Shown here one piece after another: positions 1-5,613 of a stretch of DNA of 7,255 bases. This DNA comes from Paracoccaceae bacterium. Its GTDB lineage: Bacteria; Pseudomonadota; Alphaproteobacteria; Rhodobacterales; Rhodobacteraceae. Each line of letters starts with the position of its first letter. Position 1 is the first letter of the stretch. The translations under genes and the position numbers were made by a program. The notes under the pieces are model-generated. The model ran no database searches. It had not been told where the DNA came from and saw nothing but the letters and a program-made list of their open reading frames with translations. Where the stretch lies: positions 5,912 to 13,166 of the forward strand of contig JAMWZF010000053.1 in NCBI GenBank assembly GCA_024304875.1. Direction: 5' to 3'.

Positions 1-430
1 GGGCCGGCGACAGGGCCCGGTTCGCCAGTCCGGCCGTCACCAGCAGTTCGGCCAGCCGTCCGGGCCTCTCGCGCCTGCGCACCCGGGCCAGCCGCAGGGC
101 ATGCAGCAGGTTCCCCCGGACCGTGCGTGACAGCAGCACCGGCTTCTGGAAGACGAGAGCGGGCGCGCCGCTTTCGGGGGCGAGCGTCAGGGAGCCGTGG
201 TCCGGCTCGACCAGCCCGGCCGCGATGCGCAGGAACAGGCTCTTGCCCGCGCCGTTGGGGCCGAGGAGGGCCGTGATCCCGCCCGCCCGCACGGTCAGGG
301 ACATCCCGTTCAGCAGCCGCCGCCCCTCGCGCGACAGGGTCAGCTCGCGCGCCTCGAGCAGGACCGGCGGCGCGTAGAGCGCCTCGCTGCCCGGGAAGGG
401 GATCACCCGGCTGGTGCGGTCACCGCCCAT
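1..430 (-). CDS. tupC: ABC transporter ATP-binding protein, tungstate (TupC)-like, partial
   Basis: This is the first 143 codons of an ABC ATPase; the 3' end lies beyond the left edge. Visible are an N-terminal beta-strand region (about residues 23-48), a Walker A P-loop GPNGAGKS at residues 57-64, and a Q-loop FQKP at 94-97 followed by a 'LSRTVRGNLLHAL' stretch, as in TupC/ModC-type ATPases. The signature, Walker B and H-loop would lie outside the window. The ATG at 430-428 overlaps the end of the permease-derived frame by 11 bases (its TGA is 422-420) and has a GGAGG about 8 bases upstream, so translational coupling is likely. The protein would power uptake of an oxyanion at the inner membrane. 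The tungstate assignment rests mainly on the adjacent TupB-like permease half. Another oxyanion ABC ATPase is possible. The about 20-residue N-terminal lead before the ABC domain is unremarkable. Confidence 0.85.
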   Translation of the reverse strand, partial: MGGDRTSRVIPFPGSEALYAPPVLLEARELTLSREGRRLLNGMSLTVRAGGITALLGPNGAGKSLFLRIAAGLVEPDHGSLTLAPESGAPALVFQKPVLLSRTVRGNLLHALRLARVRRRERPGRLAELLVTAGLANRALSPA

Positions 431-840
431 AGGTCAGCCCTCCCACGGGGCGCGGGCGCAGGCCCATCGCCATCGCGTTCAGCGCCAGTGTCAGGGCCAG
501 CAGGATCAGGCCGAGGGCGAGGGCGAGGTCCAGCGCCCCGCGCGAGGTCTCGAGTGTGATCGCCGTCGTCATGACCCGTGTCGCGTGGTTGATGTTGCCG
601 CCGACGATCATCACCGCGCCGACCTCGGCGAAGGCCCGGCCAAGGCCGGCGAGGGCTGCCGTGATCAGGGCGGGCCGCGCCTCGACCAGCAGGGTGGCGA
701 TGCGCTGGATCCTGTTGGCGTGGAGGGCGCGCAGGGTCTCGTCGAATTCCTCCATCAGCTCCGCCACGGCAGAGCGGGACAGGGCCGCGACGATGGGCGT
801 GACGAGGACGGTCTGCGCGACGATCATCGCCGTCGCATCC
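420..840 (-). pseudogene. tupB: tupB, 3' half only (tungstate ABC permease C-terminus)
   Basis: This is the permease-derived part of the chimeric frame, about 132 residues. It keeps roughly three hydrophobic segments (about residues 388-404, 438-463 and 482-505 of the fusion) and the region between them that docks on the ATPase. The phrases AQTVLVTPIVAALSR, FAEVGAVMIVGGN and MTTAITLETSRG are typical of TupB tungstate permeases. The N-terminal half with the first membrane helices is missing, as is any tupA substrate-binding gene upstream. The junction with tupC (11-base overlap, own ribosome site) looks like an undisturbed tupBC operon end. The left boundary of homology is uncertain within about 816-840. 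Confidence 0.8.
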
Positions 841-1982
841 TCGACCGCCTGCCGGTTGTAGCCGGGGTCGATGCCGCGCTCGTTCCGGTAGCGGGCGTCG
901 GAATTGATCTTGAGCGCGCGGCCCGTGGTGGCAACCTGAACGTGGTCCCAGTAGGCGGCCTCGAGCAGGACGTTGACCGTCTCGTCGGAACAGCCCGTCT
1001 CCTCTCCGCCCATGATGCCGCCCACGTTCTCGACGCCATTTCCGTCCTTGAAGACGACCGCGCCCGCGGGCATCGCGTAGGTCTTGCCGTCGAGGGCCAG
1101 CATCTCCTCGCCGCCCTCCGCGCGGCAGATCGTCAGGTCCCCGGCCAGCTTGTCCGCGTCGAAGACGTGCAGCGGCCGGTTGCGGTCGTGGGTGAAGAAG
1201 TTGGTGATGTCGACGAGCGCCGAGATGGGGCGCAGGCCGATGGACTTCAGACGGCGCTGGAGCCACGCGGGCGAGGGGCCGTTCTTCACGCCCCGGATGT
1301 AGCGGCCCTGGAAGACGTGGCAGCCACCCTCGCCGAGGGCGTCTTCAGAGATCGACACCTTGACCGGGCTGTCGAAGGTCCCCTCGACGCGCTCCACCTT
1401 CAGCGGTTTCAGCGTGCCGAGGCCCCGCGCGGCAAGGTCGCGGGCGATGCCGTGCACGCCGAGCGCATCCGGCCGGTTCGGCGTGATCGCGATCTCGATC
1501 AGCGGGTCGACCGCCTCGGGCCGGTTCTGCGCCAGCCAGTCGGCGAAGGACTGGCCGACCTCGCCAGAGGGCAGCTCGATGATGCCCTCGTGTTCGTCCG
1601 ACAGCTCCAGCTCCCGCTCTGAGGCCATCATGCCGTGGCTCTCAACGCCGCGGATCTTGCCGACCGACAGGGTCGTGTCGATGCCGGGGACGTAGTCGCC
1701 GGGCTTGGCCAGGACCACGGTGATCCCGGCGCGGGCGTTGGGGGCGCCGCAGACGATCTGCTTCTCCCCCTCGTCGGTCTGAACCATGCAGACGCGCAGG
1801 CGGTCGGCATCGGGGTGCTGCTCGGCCGAGACGACCTTGGCGAGGGTGAAGGGGGCAAGCTTGTCCAGAGGGTTCACGATCTCCTCGACCTCGAGCCCGA
1901 GATCGGTGAGCGCCTCGGCGATCTCGTCCACCGTGGCGGTGGTGTCGAGATGCTCCTTGAGCCAGGACAGGGTGAATTTCAT
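420..1982 (-). CDS. Chimeric ORF: PheT N-terminal half fused in frame to TupB permease C-terminal half
   Basis: This is a single open frame of 520 codons joining two unrelated families. Residues 1 to about 388 are phenylalanyl-tRNA synthetase beta: start MKFTLSWLKEHLDT, an EMAP/OB-type tRNA-binding domain (about 40-150), and the B3/B4 editing domain (about 205-385), with RPLHVFDADKL at 269-279, GIMGGEETG at 322-330 and NERGIDP at 367-373. From about 386 it becomes the C-terminal part of a TupB-type permease: AQTVLVTPIVAALSR, the cytoplasmic coupling region around FAEVGAVMIVGGN (451-463), then TRVMTTAITLETSRG and a last hydrophobic helix to about 505. PheT is normally about 800 residues; the B5, B6/B7 and FDX-ACB domains are missing. 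TupB is normally about 230; its first about 100 residues are missing. The start at 1982 is the canonical PheT start, with GAGG upstream. The product could not act as a synthetase subunit and is doubtful as a permease. It may be a true rearrangement or an assembly chimera. Confidence 0.85.
   Translation of the reverse strand: MKFTLSWLKEHLDTTATVDEIAEALTDLGLEVEEIVNPLDKLAPFTLAKVVSAEQHPDADRLRVCMVQTDEGEKQIVCGAPNARAGITVVLAKPGDYVPGIDTTLSVGKIRGVESHGMMASERELELSDEHEGIIELPSGEVGQSFADWLAQNRPEAVDPLIEIAITPNRPDALGVHGIARDLAARGLGTLKPLKVERVEGTFDSPVKVSISEDALGEGGCHVFQGRYIRGVKNGPSPAWLQRRLKSIGLRPISALVDITNFFTHDRNRPLHVFDADKLAGDLTICRAEGGEEMLALDGKTYAMPAGAVVFKDGNGVENVGGIMGGEETGCSDETVNVLLEAAYWDHVQVATTGRALKINSDARYRNERGIDPGYNRQAVEDATAMIVAQTVLVTPIVAALSRSAVAELMEEFDETLRALHANRIQRIATLLVEARPALITAALAGLGRAFAEVGAVMIVGGNINHATRVMTTAITLETSRGALDLALALGLILLALTLALNAMAMGLRPRPVGGLTYGR
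819..1982 (-). pseudogene. pheT: pheT, 5' half only (tRNA-binding and editing domains)
   Basis: This is the PheT-derived part of the chimeric frame. In the alpha2-beta2 enzyme the beta subunit binds tRNA-Phe and clears mischarged Tyr-tRNA-Phe through B3/B4, while the alpha subunit carries the aminoacylation site. Here B1, the OB-fold domain and essentially all of B3/B4 are present with normal motifs and no internal stops or frameshifts, so the sequence has not decayed. It ends just before B5, losing the parts that hold the synthetase together. Because phenylalanyl-tRNA synthetase is essential, a cell carrying this arrangement would need an intact pheT elsewhere. The upstream neighbour is a YrhK-family gene on the same strand, 79 bases away. 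Confidence 0.85.
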
Positions 1983-2061
1983 CGGTCGGCCTCGTTCATC
2001 GGTCGGGCGCGGTTTAGACCAAGGACGGGGCGGGGAAAAGGCGGCGTCTGCGCCGGCGGCG

Positions 2062-2343
2062 TCAGTCCTGCAGCCGCTCGGCCAGGTCCTCGTAGTCGCC
2101 CCGGCGCAGCAGGAGCAGTTCTCGCCAGAGCCGGATCGTCGGCTTGGCGAAGAACAGGACGGACCCGATGGTGAAGAACCAGATCGCCGCTGTCTCCAGC
2201 GCGTTCCAGAAGAACATGACCGAGCCGATGATGAAGCAGAGGGCGGCGCCGAAATCGACGAGGGTGTAGGCGATCTCGAACATGGCCCAGGTGCGGCGGG
2301 TGCGTTCGCTGCCTTCGGCGCGGTGGTCCTTGCGAAAGATCAT
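2062..2343 (-). CDS. YrhK-family small membrane protein
   Basis: This encodes 93 residues. The start at 2343 is preferred over an in-frame ATG 21 codons upstream because AGGAG lies 6 bases before it and the family begins near here. A polar N-terminus (MIFRKDHRAEGSERTRR) is followed by two hydrophobic helices (about 22-46, ending in GSVMFFW, and 50-70, AAIWFFTIGSVLFF), then a basic-acidic tail ending DYEDLAERLQD. This two-helix layout with 'G-S-V-x-F-F' repeats matches YrhK-like proteins, which have no established function. It precedes the pheT-derived frame on the same strand by 79 bases and could share its transcript; it diverges from the ytoQ-like gene. Family membership is by recognition of the pattern only. 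Confidence 0.75.
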   Translation of the reverse strand: MIFRKDHRAEGSERTRRTWAMFEIAYTLVDFGAALCFIIGSVMFFWNALETAAIWFFTIGSVLFFAKPTIRLWRELLLLRRGDYEDLAERLQD

Positions 2344-2510
2344 GGGGGCTCCTGTCCGGTCAGGTCGGTTTCGGTGATACAGAGTGTCCGGGCCGCAAAT
2401 GTCCACCGCCGGATGCCCGTTGGCGCCCGTGGCCGTCGGGGCGACCCGCGCTCTGGCTGGCCAATCCGGCTGCCGGATCCATGTTGGGGCCCAAAGGAAA
2501 GGGAAGAGAC

Positions 2511-2954
2511 ATGCGCATCTACCTCAGCGGAGAGATCCACACCGACTGGCGCGAGCAGATCGTCGCGGGGGCCGAGGGGCTGGACGTCAGCTTCGACGGG
2601 CCGGTGACGGACCACGGCGCCTCGGACGATTGCGGTGTCGCGATCCTGGGGGCGGAGCCGGACAAGTTCTGGCACGACCGCAAGGGCGCGATGGTCAACG
2701 CCATCCGCACCCGCAGCGGGATCGAGGGCGCGGACGTGGTCGTTGTGCGCTTCGGCGAGAAGTACAAGCAGTGGAACGCCGCCTTCGACGCGGGCTATGC
2801 CGCGGCGCTGGGAAAGCCGCTCATCATCCTGCACCCCGAGGAGCACGACCATGCCCTGAAGGAGGTGGATGCCGCGGCGCTGGCCGTGGCGCGCGAGCCC
2901 GAGCAGGTGGTCGACATCCTGCGGTATGTGCTGAAGGGGACCTTGCCGGGGTAG
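2511..2954 (+). CDS. YtoQ-family protein (nucleoside 2-deoxyribosyltransferase-like fold)
   Basis: This encodes 147 residues. It begins MRIYLSGEIHTDWREQI, the conserved opening of YtoQ-family proteins, and continues with DFDGP-like and 'GPVTDHGASDD' elements, 'RTRSGIEGADVVVVRFGEKYKQWNAAFDAG' split over residues about 63-93, and 'GKPLIILHPEEHDHALKEV' near 101-119. This alternation of beta strands with small-residue loops is typical of the Rossmann-like nucleoside 2-deoxyribosyltransferase fold, which the family is placed in. The substrate and reaction of YtoQ proteins are not established. The start at 2511 is chosen because the family begins there and a purine-rich AAAGGAAAGGGAAGAG precedes it; an in-frame ATG ten codons upstream has a weaker context. 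The protein is probably cytoplasmic; no signal peptide or membrane segment is seen. Confidence 0.85.
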   Translation: MRIYLSGEIHTDWREQIVAGAEGLDVSFDGPVTDHGASDDCGVAILGAEPDKFWHDRKGAMVNAIRTRSGIEGADVVVVRFGEKYKQWNAAFDAGYAAALGKPLIILHPEEHDHALKEVDAAALAVAREPEQVVDILRYVLKGTLPG

Positions 2955-3019
2955 GGCAGGGTTGACGACCCGGGCCGGCGTGTCGAACCATCGGTGATGT
3001 CGATGTTCAGGAGTTCCAG

Positions 3020-3439
3020 ATGAGACGTTTGCTCGCCCCCGCCCTTGCCGTGTCGATCCTCGGCCTGGCGCCAGCGGCCCATGCCCAATCGAACGCCGCG
3101 AAATGGCTGATGGACCAGGAGATCGCCGCAGCCTGCGGCGGTGTCGGACGCTTCGACGGCGGCGTGGTCGAGACGGACCTGAACGGCGACGGCCTGACCG
3201 ATCTGATCCTGTCCCACGAGGGGATCGTCTGCGGATCCGGCGGTCGCTCCGGCTTCTGCGGAATGCAGGTCTGCACGGTCAAGATCTACCTTCGCGAGGG
3301 CGCACTGCTGCAGGAAGCAGAGGAGATGCTGGGCGGCGGGGTCTCGGTCGATACCGCCACCAGCCCGCCGACGATCCGCGGATACGCCCATGGCGGCGGT
3401 GCGTGGGCAATGCGCTGGGCGAACGGCCGGTTCAACTAG
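3020..3439 (+). CDS. Small secreted protein with DxNxDGxxD calcium-loop-like motif, function unknown
   Basis: This encodes 139 residues. A clear Sec signal peptide (MRR, then a hydrophobic core, AHA|QS cleavage expected after residue 22) sends it to the periplasm. The mature part has a D-x-N-x-D-G-x-x-D loop at residues 53-61 (DLNGDGLTD), resembling dockerin/EF-hand-like or FG-GAP calcium loops. It also has four cysteines (39, 71, 80, 85), which suggests disulfides in the oxidising periplasm. The tail (GYAHGGGAWAMRWANGRFN) has repeated aromatic/glycine character. The start at 3020 is supported by CAGGAG 7 bases upstream. It follows the YtoQ-like gene by 65 bases on the same strand, so co-transcription is possible. 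It resembles conserved hypothetical proteins of Rhodobacteraceae; I cannot assign a role. Confidence 0.8.
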   Translation: MRRLLAPALAVSILGLAPAAHAQSNAAKWLMDQEIAAACGGVGRFDGGVVETDLNGDGLTDLILSHEGIVCGSGGRSGFCGMQVCTVKIYLREGALLQEAEEMLGGGVSVDTATSPPTIRGYAHGGGAWAMRWANGRFN

Positions 3440-3495
3440 AGAGCGGTCCACCCGGCCCCTGAACCGGGGCGCGGCGGCCCCGGCGGTCCGGCGGG

Positions 3496-4194
3496 TCACT
3501 CCGGCGCCGGGATGCCCTTGCCCTTCTGCACGGCGGGCCGGTCGTAGAACCGCTCCACGTAGCCGGGCACGTTCCTGAGGTCGTTGTAGCCGGTGACCTC
3601 CTTCGCGCCGTAGAAGTCCAGGGCGTTCAGCCAGGGCGCGAGGGCCATGTCGGCGATGGAATAGTCGCCGGCGATCCACTCCTGCCCCTCGAGCTGTTTC
3701 TCGACCACGGCCAGCAGGCGCTTTGCCTCGCCGATGTAGCGGTCCCGCGCGGTGGGGTCCTCCATCTTGGCGCCGGCGAACTTGTAGAAGAAGCCGAGCT
3801 GCCCGAACATCGGTCCGACCCCGCCCATCTGGAACATCAGCCACTGGATGACCTTGGGCTTGTCGGCGGCGGTGGCGCCGATGAACTTGCCCGTCTTCTC
3901 GGCGAGGTAGATCAGGATCGCGCCGCTTTCGAACAGACCGATGGGCGCGCCGTCCGGGCCGTTCGGGTCGATGATCGCCGGGATCTTGTTGTTGGGGTTG
4001 AGCGACAGGAAGGCATCGCTCTTCACGTCGTCGTCCGAGAGGGTGACGAGGTGCGGCTCGTACTCCAGCCCCATCTCCTCGAGCGCGATGGAGGCCTTCA
4101 CCCCGTTCGGCGTCGGATAGGCATAAAGCTGGATGACATCGGGGTTCGTCGCGGGCCAGCGGGACGTGATCGGAAACTGGGAGAGGTCGGCCAT
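3496..4194 (-). CDS. Glutathione S-transferase family protein (YfcG/Ure2p-like)
   Basis: This encodes 232 residues. The N-terminal thioredoxin-like domain (about 20-103) contains YAYPTPNGVKASIALEE, where T28/N30 occupy the glutathione-activating position used by YfcG-like GSTs in place of Ser or Tyr. It also has the NNKIPAI element with cis-Pro at 72 and the ES pair at 89-90 (LFESGAILIYL) that binds the gamma-glutamyl group. The all-helical C-terminal domain (about 113-225) has QWLMFQMGGVGPMFGQ, typical of YfcG/YghU/Ure2p-like members, and the SIADMALAPW N-capping element at 179-188. The likely activity is disulfide-bond reductase or glutathione conjugation in the cytoplasm; the substrate is unknown. 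The start at 4194 has AAAGGA 7 bases upstream; an in-frame ATG at 4230 is less likely. It is divergent from mscL. Confidence 0.9.
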   Translation of the reverse strand: MADLSQFPITSRWPATNPDVIQLYAYPTPNGVKASIALEEMGLEYEPHLVTLSDDDVKSDAFLSLNPNNKIPAIIDPNGPDGAPIGLFESGAILIYLAEKTGKFIGATAADKPKVIQWLMFQMGGVGPMFGQLGFFYKFAGAKMEDPTARDRYIGEAKRLLAVVEKQLEGQEWIAGDYSIADMALAPWLNALDFYGAKEVTGYNDLRNVPGYVERFYDRPAVQKGKGIPAPE

Positions 4195-4338
4195 GTCGGG
4201 TCCTTTCGGGCGAAGAGCGATCCGACCCACGTAAGGTGCTAAAACGGCTATACGATCACGTTTTTTTAACTATACCCCTGTGCGTATCCGCAGAGGCCGT
4301 CGGAGCCGCCGGATCGGACAACGCGTGGGGACATTGGA
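4195..4338. promoter_or_regulatory. AT-rich divergent intergenic region between GST gene and mscL
   Basis: This 144-base spacer separates two genes that face away from each other, so it must hold both promoters. Its centre (about 4234-4278) is the most AT-rich stretch of the window, with a run of seven T at 4261-4267. CTATAC occurs twice, at 4248-4253 and 4270-4275. Either copy, on either strand, could serve as a -10 element, but I do not find a well-spaced TTGACA-like partner, so no exact promoter is called. Confidence 0.4.
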
Positions 4339-4773
4339 ATGATCAAGGAATTCAGGGACTTCATCGCCAAGGGCAATGTCATGGACATGGCCGTCGGCAT
4401 CATCATCGGCGCGGCCTTCACCGCCATCGTCACCTCGCTGGTGGGCGATCTCATCAACCCGATCATCGGCCTCTTCACCGGCGGGATCGACTTCTCGGGC
4501 TGGTTCTACATCCTCGGCGACGGGGACTGCGCCTCGGTCGCCGCCTGCACCGAGGCCGGCGTGCCGGTCTTCGCCATCGGCAATTTCATCATGGCGGTGA
4601 TCAACTTCCTGATCGTGGCCTTCGTGGTCTTCATGCTGGTCAAGATGGTGAACCGGGTGAAGGAGGCCGCGATCCAGGAGGCCAAGGAGGCCCCGGCCGA
4701 GGAAACCCCCGCCGGCCCGACGCAGGAGCAGCTCCTGATGGAGATCCGCGACGCGCTCAAGGCCCGCGCCTGA
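4339..4773 (+). CDS. mscL: Large-conductance mechanosensitive channel MscL
   Basis: This encodes 144 residues, close to the usual 130-150. It is an inner-membrane homopentameric pore that opens under membrane tension to release solutes on osmotic downshock. The N-terminal amphipathic segment (IKEFRDFIAKGNVMDMAVG) leads into the pore-lining TM1 (about 16-45: VGIIIGAAFTAIVTSLVGDL, then INPIIG), the most conserved part of the family. A periplasmic loop (about 50-76) carries two cysteines, C64 and C70. TM2 spans about 77-103 (ending FLIVAFVVFMLVKMVNR), and a charged C-terminal helix (about 106-144) forms the cytoplasmic bundle. The start is fixed by the canonical N-terminus; GTGGGG about 8 bases upstream is only a modest ribosome site. 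A strong hairpin terminator follows about 20 bases after the stop, so it is probably a single-gene transcript. Confidence 0.96.
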   Translation: MIKEFRDFIAKGNVMDMAVGIIIGAAFTAIVTSLVGDLINPIIGLFTGGIDFSGWFYILGDGDCASVAACTEAGVPVFAIGNFIMAVINFLIVAFVVFMLVKMVNRVKEAAIQEAKEAPAEETPAGPTQEQLLMEIRDALKARA

Positions 4774-4793
4774 CCCGGCGCCCCGTCGACTAC

Positions 4794-4825
4794 GAAGGGC
4801 CCGTGCCATCGCGCGGGCCCTTTTT
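4794..4825 (+). terminator. Intrinsic terminator of mscL
   Basis: GGGCCCG (4797-4803) pairs with CGGGCCC (4814-4820). One G-T wobble and one G-C pair can extend the stem inward around the loop CCATCG. It is followed directly by five T (4821-4825), with two A before the stem able to pair with the first T residues. It sits about 20 bases after the mscL stop. Confidence 0.85.
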
Positions 4826-4859
4826 CGTCGCGGCGGAGGGCGGGCCGAGCCCCGCCTTA

Positions 4860-4889
4860 CCGGGATGCCACGCCGCCGTGGCGCCCCGG
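4860..4889. repeat. Imperfect hairpin in convergent spacer
   Basis: CCGGG (4860-4864) pairs with CCCGG (4885-4889), and GCCACG (4867-4872) pairs with CGTGGC (4877-4882) around the loop CCGC, with two poorly paired positions between the two stems. It has no T-tract. It may help end transcription arriving from either side of the convergent mscL and peroxiredoxin-like genes. Confidence 0.5.
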
Positions 4890-4901
4890 AGGACCGGGTC
4901 T

Positions 4902-4985
4902 CCGAAAGAATGAGTATTTGGACCAGGCCGAAGCTGGAAGCGGGCCCCCTGCTGCTTCGACTTGGCTCAAATACTCCTCTTCCGG
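4902..4985. repeat. Large imperfect inverted repeat with GAGTATTTG / CAAATACTC core
   Basis: GAGTATTTG (4912-4920) is mirrored by CAAATACTC (4968-4976). The similarity runs inward to CGAAGC (4929-4934) against GCTTCG (4954-4959), giving a 23-pair stem with two mismatches and two G-T pairs around a 19-base GC-rich loop (4935-4953). Outward, CCGAAAGAAT resembles the complement of CTCTTCCGG with a one-base slip, so the arms reach about 30 bases. The AT-rich arm ends contrast with the surroundings. It lies between convergent genes. It looks like a dispersed intergenic repeat or bidirectional terminator rather than a coding feature; I recognise similar motifs from Rhodobacteraceae spacers but cannot verify copies here. 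Confidence 0.7.
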
Positions 4986-5029
4986 AGCGCGGATCGCTCT
5001 CCCGCGCCCGGTTGGCGGCGGCGGGGTAA

Positions 5030-5047
5030 GGTGGGACCGGTCCCACC
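5030..5047. repeat. 18-base perfect palindrome
   Basis: GGTGGGACCGGTCCCACC reads the same on both strands. It ends 11 bases from the stop of the peroxiredoxin-like gene (minus strand) and is flanked by G-rich and C-rich runs that could lengthen the stem with small bulges. It may be part of that gene's transcription end, or a protein-binding site. No T-tract follows on the minus strand. Confidence 0.6.
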
Positions 5048-5058
5048 GCCCCCCTGCC

Positions 5059-5613
5059 TCAGGCCGCCTTCCACTTGATCGAGCAGCCCATCGAGGGCAC
5101 CTGGCTCTCCGGCCCGCGGCCCGTCTCGGCCACCTGCCGCATCGCCTCGAACAGGTCCCGCGGCAGGTCGCCTTGCGTCGCCGTCCCGCGCGTGGCGTCC
5201 AGCCGCCCCCGGTACTGCAGGCCGAGCTCCGCGTTGAACCCGAAGAAGTCCGGCGTGCAGACGGCCCCGTAGGCCTTCGCCACCTCCTGGCTCTCGTCGT
5301 GCAGGTAGGGAAAGGGAAAGCCCTTGTCCTGGGCCAGCCGCGCCATGTTCTCGAAGCTGTCGTCCGGGTGCGTCGTCGCATCGTTCGAGCAGATCGCCGC
5401 GACGCCGATGCCGAGGTCCGTCAGGTCCCGCGCGTCGCGGATGATCTTGTCCAGCACCGCCAGCACGTAGGGACAGTGATTGCAGATGAACATGACGAGC
5501 AGGCCGTTCGGCCCCTTGAGGTCGTCCAGGCCGTAGCGCCGCCCGTCCGTGGCGGGCAGCGTGAAGTCCGGTGCGGGCCAGTCGAAATCGCAGACGGGGG
5601 GCTGGGCGGCCAT
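5059..5613 (-). CDS. Thioredoxin-fold, peroxiredoxin-like (AhpC/TSA-type) protein
   Basis: This encodes 184 residues. After a PAPDFTLPATDGRRYGLDDL opening like that of AhpC/TSA proteins comes a beta strand and a C-x-x-C motif, CNHC at 44-47 (ICNHCPYV), in the thioredoxin active-site position. CTPDFFGF at 119-126 supplies the cis-Pro segment opposite it. The C-terminus PSMGCSIKWK (173-182) holds a further cysteine, C177, and is characteristic of this 'thioredoxin family protein' group. The role is probably a cytoplasmic thiol oxidoreductase or peroxide-linked protein; the substrate is unknown. No signal peptide is present. The start at 5613 has AAAGGA 7 bases upstream. It lies 118 bases downstream of rpe on the same strand and may share its transcript, though GC-rich palindromes lie between. 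Confidence 0.88.
   Translation of the reverse strand: MAAQPPVCDFDWPAPDFTLPATDGRRYGLDDLKGPNGLLVMFICNHCPYVLAVLDKIIRDARDLTDLGIGVAAICSNDATTHPDDSFENMARLAQDKGFPFPYLHDESQEVAKAYGAVCTPDFFGFNAELGLQYRGRLDATRGTATQGDLPRDLFEAMRQVAETGRGPESQVPSMGCSIKWKAA

Noticed and set aside
403..1266. Long open frames on both strands antisense or out of phase to the pheT/tupB region
   Set aside because: They have low-complexity R/A/G/P-rich translations with no recognisable motifs, typical shadows in GC-rich coding DNA.
1979..1999. Six-codon mini-frame (MNEADR, then TGA) on the minus strand ending in an ATGA overlap with the pheT start
   Set aside because: It has no Phe codons as expected of a pheT attenuator leader and no clear ribosome site; short frames of this kind are frequent by chance.
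2962..2990. Possible promoter TTGACG with a 17-base gap to GAACCA before the secreted-protein gene
   Set aside because: The -35 is good but the -10 matches poorly, so I do not call a promoter.
3454..3470. Small GCCCC/GGGGC hairpin between the convergent secreted-protein and GST genes
   Set aside because: The stem is only five pairs with no T-tract; such stems are common in sequence this GC-rich.
4236..4913. Long plus-strand frame covering mscL in another phase, with His/Arg/Gly-rich translation
   Set aside because: It is a shadow of mscL; the MscL frame has clear family identity.
4857..5381. Minus-strand frame running through the palindromic spacer into the peroxiredoxin-like gene
   Set aside because: The translation is Arg/Ser/Thr-rich low complexity and overlaps the well-supported gene in another frame.
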